Origin: Rhizophlyctis rosea
Taxonomy: Eukaryota > Chytridiomycota > Chytridiomycetes > Rhizophlyctidales > Rhizophlyctidaceae
Direction: 5' to 3'
Length of the DNA stretch: 64,000 bases
NCBI GenBank assembly: GCA_027596075.1
Contig: JADGJC010000073.1
Location: 5,159 to 69,158 of the forward strand
Under the pieces are notes generated by a model. It was not told the origin of the DNA and searched no databases. It saw only the letters and a list, made by a program, of their open reading frames with translations. Of the stretch, positions 34,398 to 46,145 are shown piece by piece (positions within the stretch are counted from its first letter, which is position 1; each line of letters begins with the position of its first letter). A program made the translations under genes and the position numbers.

Positions 34398-35852
34398 TCA
34401 CCTCCCCCACTCACACCTCCGAGCTCTAACATGCCTCTGCAACGCATCACTCCTCGTAAACCTGACTCCACACCCACACCCAAACGGCCTCCGTTCCGCA
34501 TGCGTCACCTCGTGTCTCTTCAAATCCTGTTTGCGCAGAAACGATTTTGGGCAGGACGGACAGTGGAACGAGCGCGGCTGGTTGTGAAGTTTTGTGTGGG
34601 CGCGGAGACCGCCGAGGGTTTGATAGGTGCGGCCGCAGGGGCAGTGGTAGGGGTGGGGTTTTGCGGGTTGGGGTTGTTTGGGGGAGGTGGTGGTGGGTGG
34701 TGGTGCGGTTTTGGAGGAGGGTTTGGTGTGGTGGTAGGAGGGTGCGGTGGATGTGATGGATGAGGAGATGCTGGTGATACTGTTGTTACGAATGTGGGAT
34801 GCGTTTGATGACATGGACGAAGTGGAAGACGTGGAACCCGATGAACCCGAATCCGCCGACGACGATGAAGATGCTGATGGTGAAGTGGCGTATGTGTTGT
34901 TGATGGAGTTGATAAATGTGATTGGCGTTTCGGTCTTGATCATTGCCGGAACGGAGATGGAGTTGTGGCGATGGATGGGGGCTTGGGGGATGTATGCTTG
35001 TGTGTGGGGGGATGGGTAGGAGAGGGAGCGAGGTCTTGTCATTGTGGCCGTCGGAGGGAAGTAAGGTTTGTTGGTGTAGGCAGCGGAGGACGAACCAGAC
35101 GCCAAAGGTTGTGGCGGGTAACCAGGTTCAGCAGCGACCGGCGCATGCTGAATTGGGCCGGGATGCCAGGACGGGGTGTACGGCGTCGGTGTGAACATCA
35201 TCTGCGGCTTCGTGACGGGGAAGGTCGAGTGGGATAGCGGGAGGTTGTTCGAGTTGGCGAGGTGAGCCATTTGTTGTTCTGCGGAAGGCGAGAATTGGGT
35301 GGAAGGCAAACACGGCGCCAGCGTCGTGTGGATATCTTGGAGGAGGGTATCCACATGCCAATTCTCCCCACTCGCAAGTCCCGTAGGGATGCTCGCGTCA
35401 ACGTTGACGTTTACACTTCCTAACTCACTGCCCGCAACATGATACCCAGTCGCCGCTTCCGGTGCTAACGCTGACCCTAAAATGCTCTCCGTAACCATCG
35501 TCCCAACATCGACCTCCATATCAGGTGGTGGCGAATCCCAAACGTTCTGACTACTGCGGGGCAGTTCACCGAACATGGATGTCGCGGGAGGAGGCGAAAC
35601 GTCGCTATCATCCAAATCCATGATGGGTGCACCGTTCCCAAATGAACCAACCGACACGGCCATGCTAGCTGTGCTATCTAGGCGATGCAGGGGAGGGATG
35701 GTCATGGTGGAGGTCGGCGGACACTCGTACAGAGTGTTGACGGGGTAGTCGCTCGGCCATACGGGTGACGGGGCGGGAGTTAGTATGCCGGTAGTTGCGT
35801 AAGTGCTAGGCACGATTGGCTGGTGCTGCTGCTGCTGCTGCTGGACTTGCAT
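34398..35852 (-). CDS. C2H2 zinc-finger transcription factor
   Basis: Single exon, 484 residues, starting at the ATG at 35852 just before a poly-Gln run coded by CAG repeats. Residues 1-395 are Ser/Pro/Thr/Asn-rich and disordered, with long Ser runs, as in activation regions. The C-terminus holds three tandem fingers. Finger 1 is YHCPCGRTYQTLGGLRAH and on to KLH, with the two Cys only one residue apart. Finger 2 is FHCPSCPKSFLRKQDLKRH, standard C2H2. Finger 3 is FGCGCGVRFTRSDALQRH, again CxC, with a final Cys (ARRC). The linkers NQPRS and AERRP are TGEKP-like. It is presumably a nuclear, sequence-specific DNA-binding regulator; the target is unknown. The CAG tract at 35822-35844 may vary in length. 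Confidence 0.9.
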   Translation of the reverse strand: MQVQQQQQQHQPIVPSTYATTGILTPAPSPVWPSDYPVNTLYECPPTSTMTIPPLHRLDSTASMAVSVGSFGNGAPIMDLDDSDVSPPPATSMFGELPRSSQNVWDSPPPDMEVDVGTMVTESILGSALAPEAATGYHVAGSELGSVNVNVDASIPTGLASGENWHVDTLLQDIHTTLAPCLPSTQFSPSAEQQMAHLANSNNLPLSHSTFPVTKPQMMFTPTPYTPSWHPGPIQHAPVAAEPGYPPQPLASGSSSAAYTNKPYFPPTATMTRPRSLSYPSPHTQAYIPQAPIHRHNSISVPAMIKTETPITFINSINNTYATSPSASSSSSADSGSSGSTSSTSSMSSNASHIRNNSITSISSSITSTAPSYHHTKPSSKTAPPPTTTSPKQPQPAKPHPYHCPCGRTYQTLGGLRAHTKLHNQPRSFHCPSCPKSFLRKQDLKRHEVTHAERRPFGCGCGVRFTRSDALQRHVRARRCEWGR

Positions 35853-38800
35853 GTTGGTGAAGATGAAGTGCCGATGCGTTCTTCGTCACAAAGCCGTAAC
35901 CGGGTTTTCATTTGATGTTGAAGAACAGAACAATTGGCGTGGCGCAAGGGTCGCTGTTGCGAGTGTTGCGAAGGGGGATGAACGGAAAGTGTACGATGGA
36001 AACGAGGGTATGATGATCGGCCACAGGCTCAAGGCTCTTGTGCTATGAGCGGAATAGTAACTACTATGAAGGATAGGTTGATCTCTGAACGTACGCTGAG
36101 CGCGATACAGCAGTGTGTAATGCTCCGAGCGGTGCAAAGGGATGATAATGATGATCGGTTGCAACGACGATGTCTGAACAACAAGCGATGTGCAAAAAGG
36201 ATGGAGGAGGAAGAGGAGGAAGAGGGAAGGAAGGAAAGGAAATGAAATCCGGATTGCGATTTATGGAAGGGGTGCAGGATAAGATCAAAAGAAACTATCA
36301 AAGATGGTGACTCTTCAATGGCGCTATGCGAGGCGTTGTGGTATTTTCGGGTGCAACGAGGGTGTCTCTTACAGCAGTATCAACGGGAGGAGGAAGAAAG
36401 ACCACAAGATTGATCGTCGGGGGGGAGGGAAGGTGATGAGTTTAGGCAGGTTGTGATGGTTGATTATGATGCTATTGAATAGGTGAATAAATGGTGTGTG
36501 GTGGAGGGATGTGCGCACAGTTGTTTCAGCGAGTCAATGTGGGTGGTGGGGGAAGATCCTCCCCATGCGCGGCACACCCCCTGACTGCTTTATATGATTC
36601 TTGGGGATCCATCACTTCCAACGACCCGACAAATCAGGAATCATATGGTTGCATATTGTAGCAAGACAATGCATATTGAGTAAGATCCATGAACGAAGAC
36701 ATCGATTGGGTGGATATGCTCCGAGGTATGCTTACCAGTTTGTTGGATTTACAGCCACCCGATAGCATCCCCAACTGGCTGACTGCGTGGCAACTGAAGC
36801 AACCATAGCAAAGTGGGCAGGACGGTCAGGACCCCCATCAGTCCACAAGCGTGCGATCGTCATCGTATCCTGCCTCACATGCCATTACTGCTATCACTGA
36901 CGGGTGCTCTCAAATAGAAATAAATGTGCAGTAGATTTTGTATCTACGGAGGGGTAGCAAAACGCGTCAAGTCTGTAGAGTGTGAGTGTTTCTCACGTTG
37001 CAAGCCCATGACACGGCCAGTTGGGAGGGCCAAGTCTGTGAACGCGTCAAAGCACCAATCAATCACTCAAACTGGAACCAATGAATTGGGAGCGGCGGTA
37101 AATCATATCCACAATCCCAACACTGATTTCCACGGTGCACATTTCCCACATTTCGCAGTCATGGATAAACTTGTTCCAACACTTTCATAATGTCACCATA
37201 GGGTTCAAAGCGGCCTCCGTTGGACCCTAGGCAACTTACTGAAGACTCTTCGCCTCAAATATGGAAGCCCGCTTGAGACTTCACACTTCCCCAGCAAGAT
37301 CAACCTGAAAGCAGCGTTGCATGCCAAAACGCAGGCGCGGCCTTTCCGCAACTTTTACCTTCATTACGGAGGATAAAGCGATGACGTGCACTCATGAGGC
37401 GTTGCGCGATTGTTCATAACCTTACGCCGCCGTGGTTGCACTCAACAGTCATCTGCCGCTTAAAGCTTTCGCATCCGAGAGAACGGTAGGGGCTGAGTAG
37501 CTTCATTTTGTTAATTTCGTTGATATGGAGAGCAGTACCTATTGGCATGTGCAGACCCTGATCCGTTTGGATAGTCTATTATGTCTCCTCCCGTTCTTGT
37601 GACGAGTCTGACGACGCCTCTGGTGTCGGATACTGTCGAAGCCACAAACATATGGCAGATCATCCACCTTCAGCCGCAATTCCGAAGGCGCGACTACCGC
37701 TACCGCCCGTTTCTTTCATTTCGCTATCATACCCTTCCAACCATTCCCACGAACTGTCATGGAATTTTGTGTTGGGGCATGCAGCCTTTCCCAACCCCAA
37801 AATTTCCCCATGCCTTCCGAAGGTCCGAAACCAAAAAACTTGACGCGCGCAGATCGTCATCCACCTTCACTGTGTTTCACTGTTTCAATGTTCCTTCATT
37901 GTCTCTCGCTCACAACGCACCAATCCAAGCGGACTACAAAAGTCGACCGCACTGGTGGCGTTCCCCACCACTGCCGATCTCGGAAGGTCCGTGTGGCATG
38001 CTGTGATGTAATGACGTAATGAACGCGTCTGGTGTCCCCAGCCAATTCACCCATACCGGATTGTCGGTTCACAGGTTGGGGACACAAACGCGAGCCACTG
38101 ATCAACTGAGTGGTGTTCATTAACAATGAAATAGGACCCTTAAAGTCCGACAAGTGGGGTTTGTATTTTGCAATGACCCTTGGTGTCATATTGCCTAAGC
38201 AGACTGGGTGAGTCCGTCAACGGAGGTCGTAGGAGGGCCACTGCTATTAACTCTATTACCCCTGTCGCAGATCAATGGATGCCATGGGAGATGATGGTTG
38301 TGGTCCTGGTGGATGGGTGGATGGCATGAGGTTACAGCGTTTCCGACATACTTGACATGGGAAGGATTGGCATATAGACAGACCCATGAGAAAGTGAAAT
38401 GAAAAGAGAAGGTGGAAGGATGCCGACCCATTCGAAGGCCGTAGTGGCCTACCCCGCAAATCCAACCCCGTCTGCACCAATGAAACGGAGGGCGAAGATT
38501 GTACCGATGTGGCAGGACCCGCTATCATGGGTTGGTCAGGGACCCTGTTCACTCAACCTTCCCGCTGGTCATTTTCCGCACAGCCGACTTCCGAACAGAA
38601 GGATGGGAATCAACATTGCTGGCGATCGGCGGCTGTTGAAGAGCCAATGGCAAACGTAAACATCTCATCATTTCATCATCGAACTTCACAAACATACCTC
38701 ACCGCCTCTTACTTGCTTGACGACCATAGGATGAAATGCAAGACCTGACGTTGACCATGCGCCCACCGAAACATGCACCCACCATACGCAGACCTGTACA

Positions 38801-41154
38801 CGCCGACCATCTCTCCGTTCTCCCTATCTTTCTTATCATTCATTTCGCATGCATCATTTTTCTTTGCATAAGGATTTGCCTGACGTCAAGCAATACCGCC
38901 ATAATGGTATCACGACGGAATGATGCATATCCCGTAGCGCAACGCTACCTGCACGACCACGCATACTTCTCTTTCGTGCACCTCGTTTTCGTAAAACTGG
39001 AAGTCTGCTATCGTGATGCGCATATATCATCCATTATCGACGGCAGCTTTGAAGACGAGTAATACCCACTCCCCCAGCTCACCAATCGCTCTTTTTAATT
39101 GCCCGAAGCAGTAACTTACAACGCCATGTTGCGCCTGCGCTTGCGCAAGGTTGTGACACTTTATATTTATAAAGCAAGTATTTCCTTTTTTTTTTATCTC
39201 CTCAAGGGATCCCGTTGACGCTGATTGCAAGTGAGTTGGCAGTCCCGAGTGGAGTAGTAGAATGACGGCGACGCACAATCATCGCTCAGCAATCATTCCT
39301 GACATGAAGCTGTCGGTCTATATATAATCATCTAAAGGATGAGAGTAACAAAATCAACCATTGTTTCCAGAGTGCGAATCACTTTTTTTTGCATGGATTC
39401 GGCGGTTGTAACACGACGATGGACTTATTCGATCTGACCTTCGGGAGGGGTGGACTACACCCCTATAGTTCCTACTCGCTTTCGCGTGACATGGCCGAAT
39501 TCACAGCAAATGGTCTGCGGACCATACATGCATCCATCTCGTTTATCCAGACTCGGAATCAACGACCTCTTCAAAAAGACGTGGGGACGCCATACTTGTA
39601 GCTAACGCATCCTATCTTTTTCCCCGCTCACTCCGCTCAGGCAAAGTTTCTGGAGAATTGGATGGATTCTTCTGTTGACCGTTCCTTCGCAAAGCCATTA
39701 GTTGATCGCAATCCATCAATTTTAGTCAGATCTTCCACTGTCTGACAAGTTTGACCGGAAAAGAAAACGGCAGCTTCTGAGACCCCCTGAATGCTATGGC
39801 TCGGTATCGATGCTGTCCGAATCACAGTCACATCAAATCGTAGATACATCTTCCGTGACACCCACCGCACTTGATGTCGTTTGAGATACCAAACATGTGT
39901 AGAAAAGAAGGGATCCGATTTTCAGCTCATTCACCATCAAATTTTTATAATGCACTCAACCAATATGAGCATTACCAAAAAAGGGTGAGCGTGCTAGTGT
40001 AAGGCAAAGCTAGGGTAAACAGTAGCAGCGGCCCCACGCAATACCGATTTTTTCCCAATCCATCCTCATACCGAGAGCAATCGAGTGGAATGGACGTCCC
40101 TTCTTGTACTCTTGATTTGTTCGAAATGGACCTTTGGCAACTCAGCAGTCAAGTCACTGCCTAGCGATGAGTTCTGACGAGAGTGTACAGAGTTCCACGT
40201 TCCTGTGTGGTCATTTCGAACTTGAGAGAAATGCCATACGTTCGCCGAATGCAATTTCTATGAGTCCTTTGCGTTTGTGGAGAGTGGAATCAGACTGCGT
40301 TCAACGCTTCGAGGTTGTATTGCGTAGCACATATGATACACCCGTCCGAACACAGTGTATTTGGGGAGACCAGCCCGGCGAGAGATCCTTCCACGATGTC
40401 GATTCACTACGTTTTCCACATTGTTGCTGTTGATCCACGTTCACCATACCCCTTTGGTATTTGCGGATTGGAATACATTTCAGTATCGTGCTGTCACTTT
40501 TGTTTTTTGCTACATTAGTGAGTTTCTCAACTGCAGTGCAGAGCTGGATGGCCAAGAGCTATGATTATGATGGGACATGAACGTGAAGTCAAATCTGAAT
40601 TCAACAACTCAGTAATGAAGACCGGGCTGATATTGACTGGGTCACAACAGATAAAGTATCGGAAATCTAGAATTGTCCGGCCCTTTCTTTTGCACCAAGC
40701 CGCCCGGTGAGATGTTGTAGGCTCACTTATGCGCTACCTTGTCCGCAAACCTCTCAATTGCGTGCAACGTCTTATAACATAGCTGTTTTGCGTGCATTGA
40801 AGGTTCTTACGTGAGATGCGACGTCCTTCCCCTTGTGTTCGTAGAATTCGTTGTGCTGACATGAGGTAGGCCGTTTGCTGATTTCGACTATCAACGCTTG
40901 GGGTGTTTGCATGAGAGACATATCATCTGTTCAATGTGAGACGCACCTGTGCATACCTCGCTGACGTACCCCTTTCCGTATGTATATGACCCCCTGGAAC
41001 GTAATGGTGGTACCATACATCCCCTTGAACAACCCTCAAGACTTCTTTTTGCATCCATCCCGTATTTTTCAAATGGGACACTGATGTGACATGCCGTTTG
41101 AGCATAGCTCATACAATCGGTTGCTTTCCACCTCCCACCATATTATAGACCATA
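35853..41154. other. Long gene-free stretch
   Basis: It opens with the leader/promoter side of the C2H2 gene, with a GGA-rich tract at about 36198-36242. An open frame at 37581-38006 and short ones at 38399-39062 show no domain and compete with frames on the other strand. I support no gene here. Confidence 0.4.
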
Positions 41155-41215
41155 GCAAATGAACGCTTGTATAGAGTGCGTTCATCATTTGCAATCATGA
41201 GCCTTGACTCATGAT
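41155..41215. repeat. Two adjacent hairpins
   Basis: Stem gcaaatgaacgc (41155-41166) pairs with 41178-41192, with a 3-base bulge. Right beside it atcatgag (41194-41201) pairs perfectly with ctcatgat (41208-41215). No partner gene is apparent. Confidence 0.5.
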
Positions 41216-41671
41216 GCGCGTGTATCATTCAGGGCTATAGGAATGGTGACCCTTCGTTTCACCAGCTTGGAAACTTTTCCGTTTTTTCGATCTAAGAAGC
41301 CTACTCTCATACACCATGACTCTTCTGACAAGTGGAATGTATCATTTCTTTCATTTGCTGATGCATCCCGGCCATGGCTGAACGCATTGGAGTGCTCGAA
41401 TGGTAACATGAAAAGAAGCAATGCGGCCTTTTGAACAACATGGTCAGTCGCCCATGTGGTCTTCGCAAAATATCATTTTTTTTCTGTCAGTCTTGACTTT
41501 TGCCAGCAAGGCACTGAATTGTCTTGGCGATGTTGTCAGTTGATGCATTCAAGATTGGTGTGTTCAGACTAGTTTCAACCCGCATATCACTGTTTGAGAG
41601 GAGTAGAGCACGTATCGATCTGGACAAAAAAGGAAATGAGTCGGACTACGGACGCATTGCAGTGACCGACA

Positions 41672-41705
41672 GGAGGTTCAACTCCATTGGAGGTTCAACC
41701 CCATC
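41672..41705. repeat. 17-base tandem duplication
   Basis: The unit ggaggttcaactccatt is repeated head to tail with one mismatch. Confidence 0.7.
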
Positions 41706-42849
41706 TCCACACTGAGCAACTGCCATTACAGCCACAACTGTCAAGTCCCTGGACAACCTTTTCGAGGCAGGCAACATTGATTTTCGACGAGATATCCCCA
41801 CAATCAGTCACTGACACAACTTCCTCAACCAAAGGCAACAATCTTCAGCTATCTTCAGAGTTTTCAACGACCCTTCAATCATCCCGACCTTCGCTGGGAT
41901 GCAGTCACTGATTACGAGATAACATCGCGTGTTTTTGGTTAGTTTGCATGTCTTCGGGATGTTGGGGATTGACGCCCGACGGAGTACTATGCTGTTCTGA
42001 ATCTATTTGAGAGATAAAGGGGTTACATTGACTGTTGGTTTCATTTAGTGTTTCTTTCCGTTGCGGAAGTGTTGCAAGAAAAAGCAGAGTGACCTACAGC
42101 AAGGATAGGTCCATCGGTCATGTCCAGCAACACACGATCGAATAATCTAGCGAAGCATCCTGAATTTCGTCGGAATCGTTGTACGTTTGGTCAACTCTGC
42201 TCTAGGCCATTTGAAGCTTAGTGAATTAGCCAGATGTACTCAAGATCTGTTGGTGTGATTCTCTGGCGCGAGGATCGCTTGTGTATCATTCTTACCTGCT
42301 ACCATGTGTGCCGTTCGGTGATAATGGTAGGAGGTTCTCATTTATCAATGCCGAGGTCTGAAACGGTCTGATCCGGGGTTTTTCTGCGCGTATGTTGGGA
42401 GCGTCCGACATGGGCAAACGTACTATGTGTACTTTAACCGACAACTTTCTTTTTATCTTTCACACTGGAAATTGGCACTTCTATCAGTGTGATCAAATTG
42501 AAAGAAACAGACATTCAAACCCAGAAGCAAAAATACATTCATAGGGCACCTTATCAAATGACCGGCAAGCTCGAGTGTTCATGACCCTTCACCCGCAGCG
42601 TATACACCGAGAAGTACACTGTACTGAGATGAAATGGGAGGCGGTAATTATGGGAATTATGCAAGGAGCTGTGCATCAGACGGATCGAATCTTAAAGAGT
42701 TAGAACTGCTGCTGTCAGAAGTTGAGAACACGTATTTTTCAGTTGGGTTAGTTTTGCGTTACCAAAGCTGTCTATTGACACTGAGATTGGGAACTTATAT
42801 GTTGCATAGGTTTCTGGCGGGTAAGGGCTGCGACGAAAGTCAACTTCCC

Positions 42850-43020
42850 TTGTCGAGGAACAGCGCCAAAAGGACCCTTGATGACTTAGTCTACACCGCG
42901 GTAGAACGTTTCTCCCAACAGGGAATGATGCGACTATCTCATCAACATTAGCAATATGACAAGCTGCCATTCTGCAATATGGAATTTCAGTGAGAGGGTT
43001 TTTATTGTGAGATTCGGCCA
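42850..43020 (+). repeat. Diverged repeat, copy 1
   Basis: aa(g)ctgccatt.tgcaatat and tgtga.attcgg(c/a)cacat are shared in order with 44485-44580. gacccttgatgac upstream matches gacccttcctgac at 44405. Confidence 0.45.
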
Positions 43021-44394
43021 CATGAGATAAGTGTGCCCCGAAGTGAGAATATTGCGGTAGTGTGTTGGGAAGTTAACGCACTAGCGTGCGTCCGACATGA
43101 TTGCCAATCGATTATTTGGTTCACCGTCGTACCATTGGCCGGCACGAACTGCCTTCCTAGCTATTTTTCATCATGCATTCTGTTTCAGCTAGGCTCGAAG
43201 GTCCTTATTTGTCTATCCAACGTCTTGTGCGACAGGATGCATGGCGAATTGACGTCTTCGTGCGGGAAGTTCATATTTTCTGAACCGGCATCACCGCGGG
43301 ATAGAATTGCTTTTCTTGGATGGCTCAAGAGACCCCCGCGAACCCAAGATGGAAAAGAGATGACGCCGCCCACCGTATTTGAAGCGCTGGATGTAAGTTG
43401 GTGTGTCATTGAGCACGTTTGTATGAGTAAGTGGCTTGTCTTTGTGAATCGAAATTATACCCAAGAGTGTGCATCTTACCATAATGATGGCAAAACCGTT
43501 GCAATCATCCAGTATCGATGTCATGAGTTGCAATGGTTTACTACCGTCTACAGATGCCAAAAGACCAAATGTCGCGTAAACGTCAAGTTCGGTCTCATCC
43601 GATGGTTCTGCGCATAAGACAAGAACTTCGGACAAGGCCACTCCATTTTGTGCTACACGTACATTAAATCTGAGGACAACCAACAGCCATATTTCATGTG
43701 AGAACCACCATCAGCATCGTGTGCAAGTTCCTCCTGCATACTCAGTGCTTCGACCTGGTCATTCTTCTCTACCAGTCAAGTGTTCAGGCGCTGCCATATG
43801 ATTCCCATGCTGACCATAGCATCGGCTACTATATGTGCCTGATCAGCATGCCCGGCGTTCTTGCGAGTGATGAATTTTTTGTCGTTTTCATTGGACATTG
43901 CCATTACAGCAGGCAGACTCCCTGTTTTCAATCTGAAGGTCAATCCAAAATCAAAAAACCAGAAATCCAAAAGAAAGCCTAATCTCTCCAAATAACTGGT
44001 CAGCCTGAGCTTCCAGGAACTTGTTCCAGCAACGATTGCACCGAGATCTTCACTTCGATGGAGAGACGGTGTGCAGTAGTCATGGGGAGAATAGTTAATA
44101 ATGAAAGCAGCCGCCGTTTATCCCGCAAACGGATGAAAGCCAAAAGAGTAAACATCCTTCCCCACGCGATATCCTCTGCCACTTGGGCGATCTCCCTACA
44201 TGACACAAGTTTGAACATGGTCAAAAGAGGGGAATAAGAACCAAAGGGGTCGGACAGTTGAAAACATATGCTTGTCATTCGCGCTCCCGATGCTGTCTAC
44301 GTTTATTTGCATACTTTGCATCGTGAAGTAATATCCGGCCTCGAGACGTTTTGGGGAAGGGTACACAGAAGTTGACTTATCACCTTCGGAGACG

Positions 44395-44590
44395 GGGTGA
44401 GAAGGACCCTTCCTGACGAAATCGACCCGGCCCAACACTCCTCTTTCCCCCCATCCAAAAAGACAATTGGTCTATCACGTCGAACATGGACAGTATAACA
44501 AACTGCCATTGTGCAATACTCCATTTCAAGCTGACACGCTGATGATTCTTTTTGTGACATTCGGACACATTAAGAAGCATGCTTTTGAAA
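44395..44590 (+). repeat. Diverged repeat, copy 2
   Basis: Partner of 42850-43020, same orientation. A weaker third match (gagctgccaccgtgcactgtgcc) is at about 45413. Confidence 0.45.
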
Positions 44591-45824
44591 TGACAGTTGC
44601 AGTCGTTGCTCCAAAGTGCTCCAGCTTACTGGGCGTTGAGTTTGCAAGTGCTACGATTTGGGATCCCTCTTCTTTGGGTCTTGCATATTTTGATATTAAC
44701 AAGGTAGATTCTATGCATTGCAAACGTCTTATTTGACTGTTGTGACAGGACCAGCATTGAACGGTTGGAATCGGTGTTGGCCCTTTGAAGAAGATTGGAG
44801 TTGTCGGGCGCTTCGCATCATATTTCTACTCCGGATTTCGTGCAACCTTTTAATGTGTGCACTTGCCAGTAGATGGTGCAAATGTCGTCGGGCATCCTTT
44901 GCCCATTCCGTAGCAGGACGAGGAACCCAATGAGCGTTCGCAAGCATGTCGGACGACTTCCATCTCCAACAATTTCATTTTGGGTAGCCAGTTTCAGTCA
45001 AGCTTGCTCAATCAGCTATGACGCCACTTATCATCTTATTGCGGCATCAGTCATAGACTATCTGAACCGTTTTTCACTCGTTAGACGAAGCTTGCCGTTT
45101 TTTTTCGCGGACTTGTGCAATAGGACTGGCTTCATTCAACTTGTTGCTGGAAACCGGAATTGTACGTCAGAGTCAACACTGATGCAGCAGGGTCGGAGCT
45201 GCCGCATGATGCGGGTAGTAGCACGAGGCACTGTGCTTGATAGTAGGATGCAGACATCGGTTATGGAATGGCGCATGATGTTCAGAAAATGGAAGAAGTC
45301 CCTTCCTGGCTTCGAGAGACTTTGCTGCTATCATCAGGGATTTGGCAAAACGCTAACCGCTCCTCATCACTGGAGCAGATTTGTATATTCCGTCAATAAC
45401 TGCCAGAATCATGAGCTGCCACCGTGCACTGTGCCATTTTGATGACAGGGCTTGATTTCCTGACCATGGGAGACAAGGATGTCGCTATTTGTCGGTGACT
45501 TTCCCGGCTGCGATCTGTCGCGGATGCGTTCACTGCCGCCATACTGAAGCCCCTTCAACAGGGATTATTGAAGTCGCATGTGGTAAATGCACAATGCAGT
45601 GACGCTGTGAATCAAGAAAATTAATGATTTTTGCATCTTGGTTTACTCTCAGCTCAGCTCGTCCCTTTAGTATGATCTAAGCTCATTTGAATCAGTCACC
45701 GTGCCATTGATGATACCGCTGATTAATGGAAAAATTCTGACAACATTTCGGTCTGACCCATAGTCCACATTTCCCCCTGTGAACTTACAGCCTAACAAGT
45801 TGATGGCGCAACTCCCCACCAGCA

Positions 45825-46145
45825 TCAAGGTTGAAGGCGAGGTTTCGGCCTGCTCGCATATGGGCGAAGAAAAAGCAAGAGGTCGGATATGTACGGTGGC
45901 GAGGATGCTCTTCGTATTTGAACATTAGTAGAGACGGTTGCCGATGTATTCGGACACGGAGGGGACTCATTGATGATGAACCCATTTTCGTACCACGAAG
46001 GCCGGTGCTGAGAGCTCGAGGAGCGCTTCACGAGCATGAGGGCAAGTTTCGGGTGAGGATGGTCGATAATGAGCGAATAGTTGTCATGCCAGGCTTTGGC
46101 TAAGTCATGCACCTCATACCGGTATTGTTCGTCGTTTGTTTTCAT
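45825..46145 (-). CDS. Possible short coding exon, unknown
   Basis: An ATG-initiated frame of 106 codons reads protein-like (HDLAKAWHDNYSLIIDHPHP, then SWYENGFIINESPP), with third codon positions leaning to G/C. I do not recognise it. An overlapping plus-strand frame of similar length exists, so this may be chance or a decayed exon. No splice partner is identified. Confidence 0.2.
   Translation of the reverse strand: MKTNDEQYRYEVHDLAKAWHDNYSLIIDHPHPKLALMLVKRSSSSQHRPSWYENGFIINESPPCPNTSATVSTNVQIRRASSPPYISDLLLFLRPYASRPKPRLQP

Noticed and set aside
37581..38006. ATG-initiated frame of 141 codons
   Set aside because: No domain. An overlapping frame on the same strand looks as protein-like, so a gene cannot be supported.
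43033..43617. Open frame of 194 codons
   Set aside because: It starts at GTG, has no domain, and a 130-codon frame overlaps on the other strand. It lies in diverged repeat DNA, and a frame this long can arise by chance in a window this size.
44873..45442. Open frame of 189 codons
   Set aside because: No domain, no supporting splice context, and it overlaps repeat blocks.
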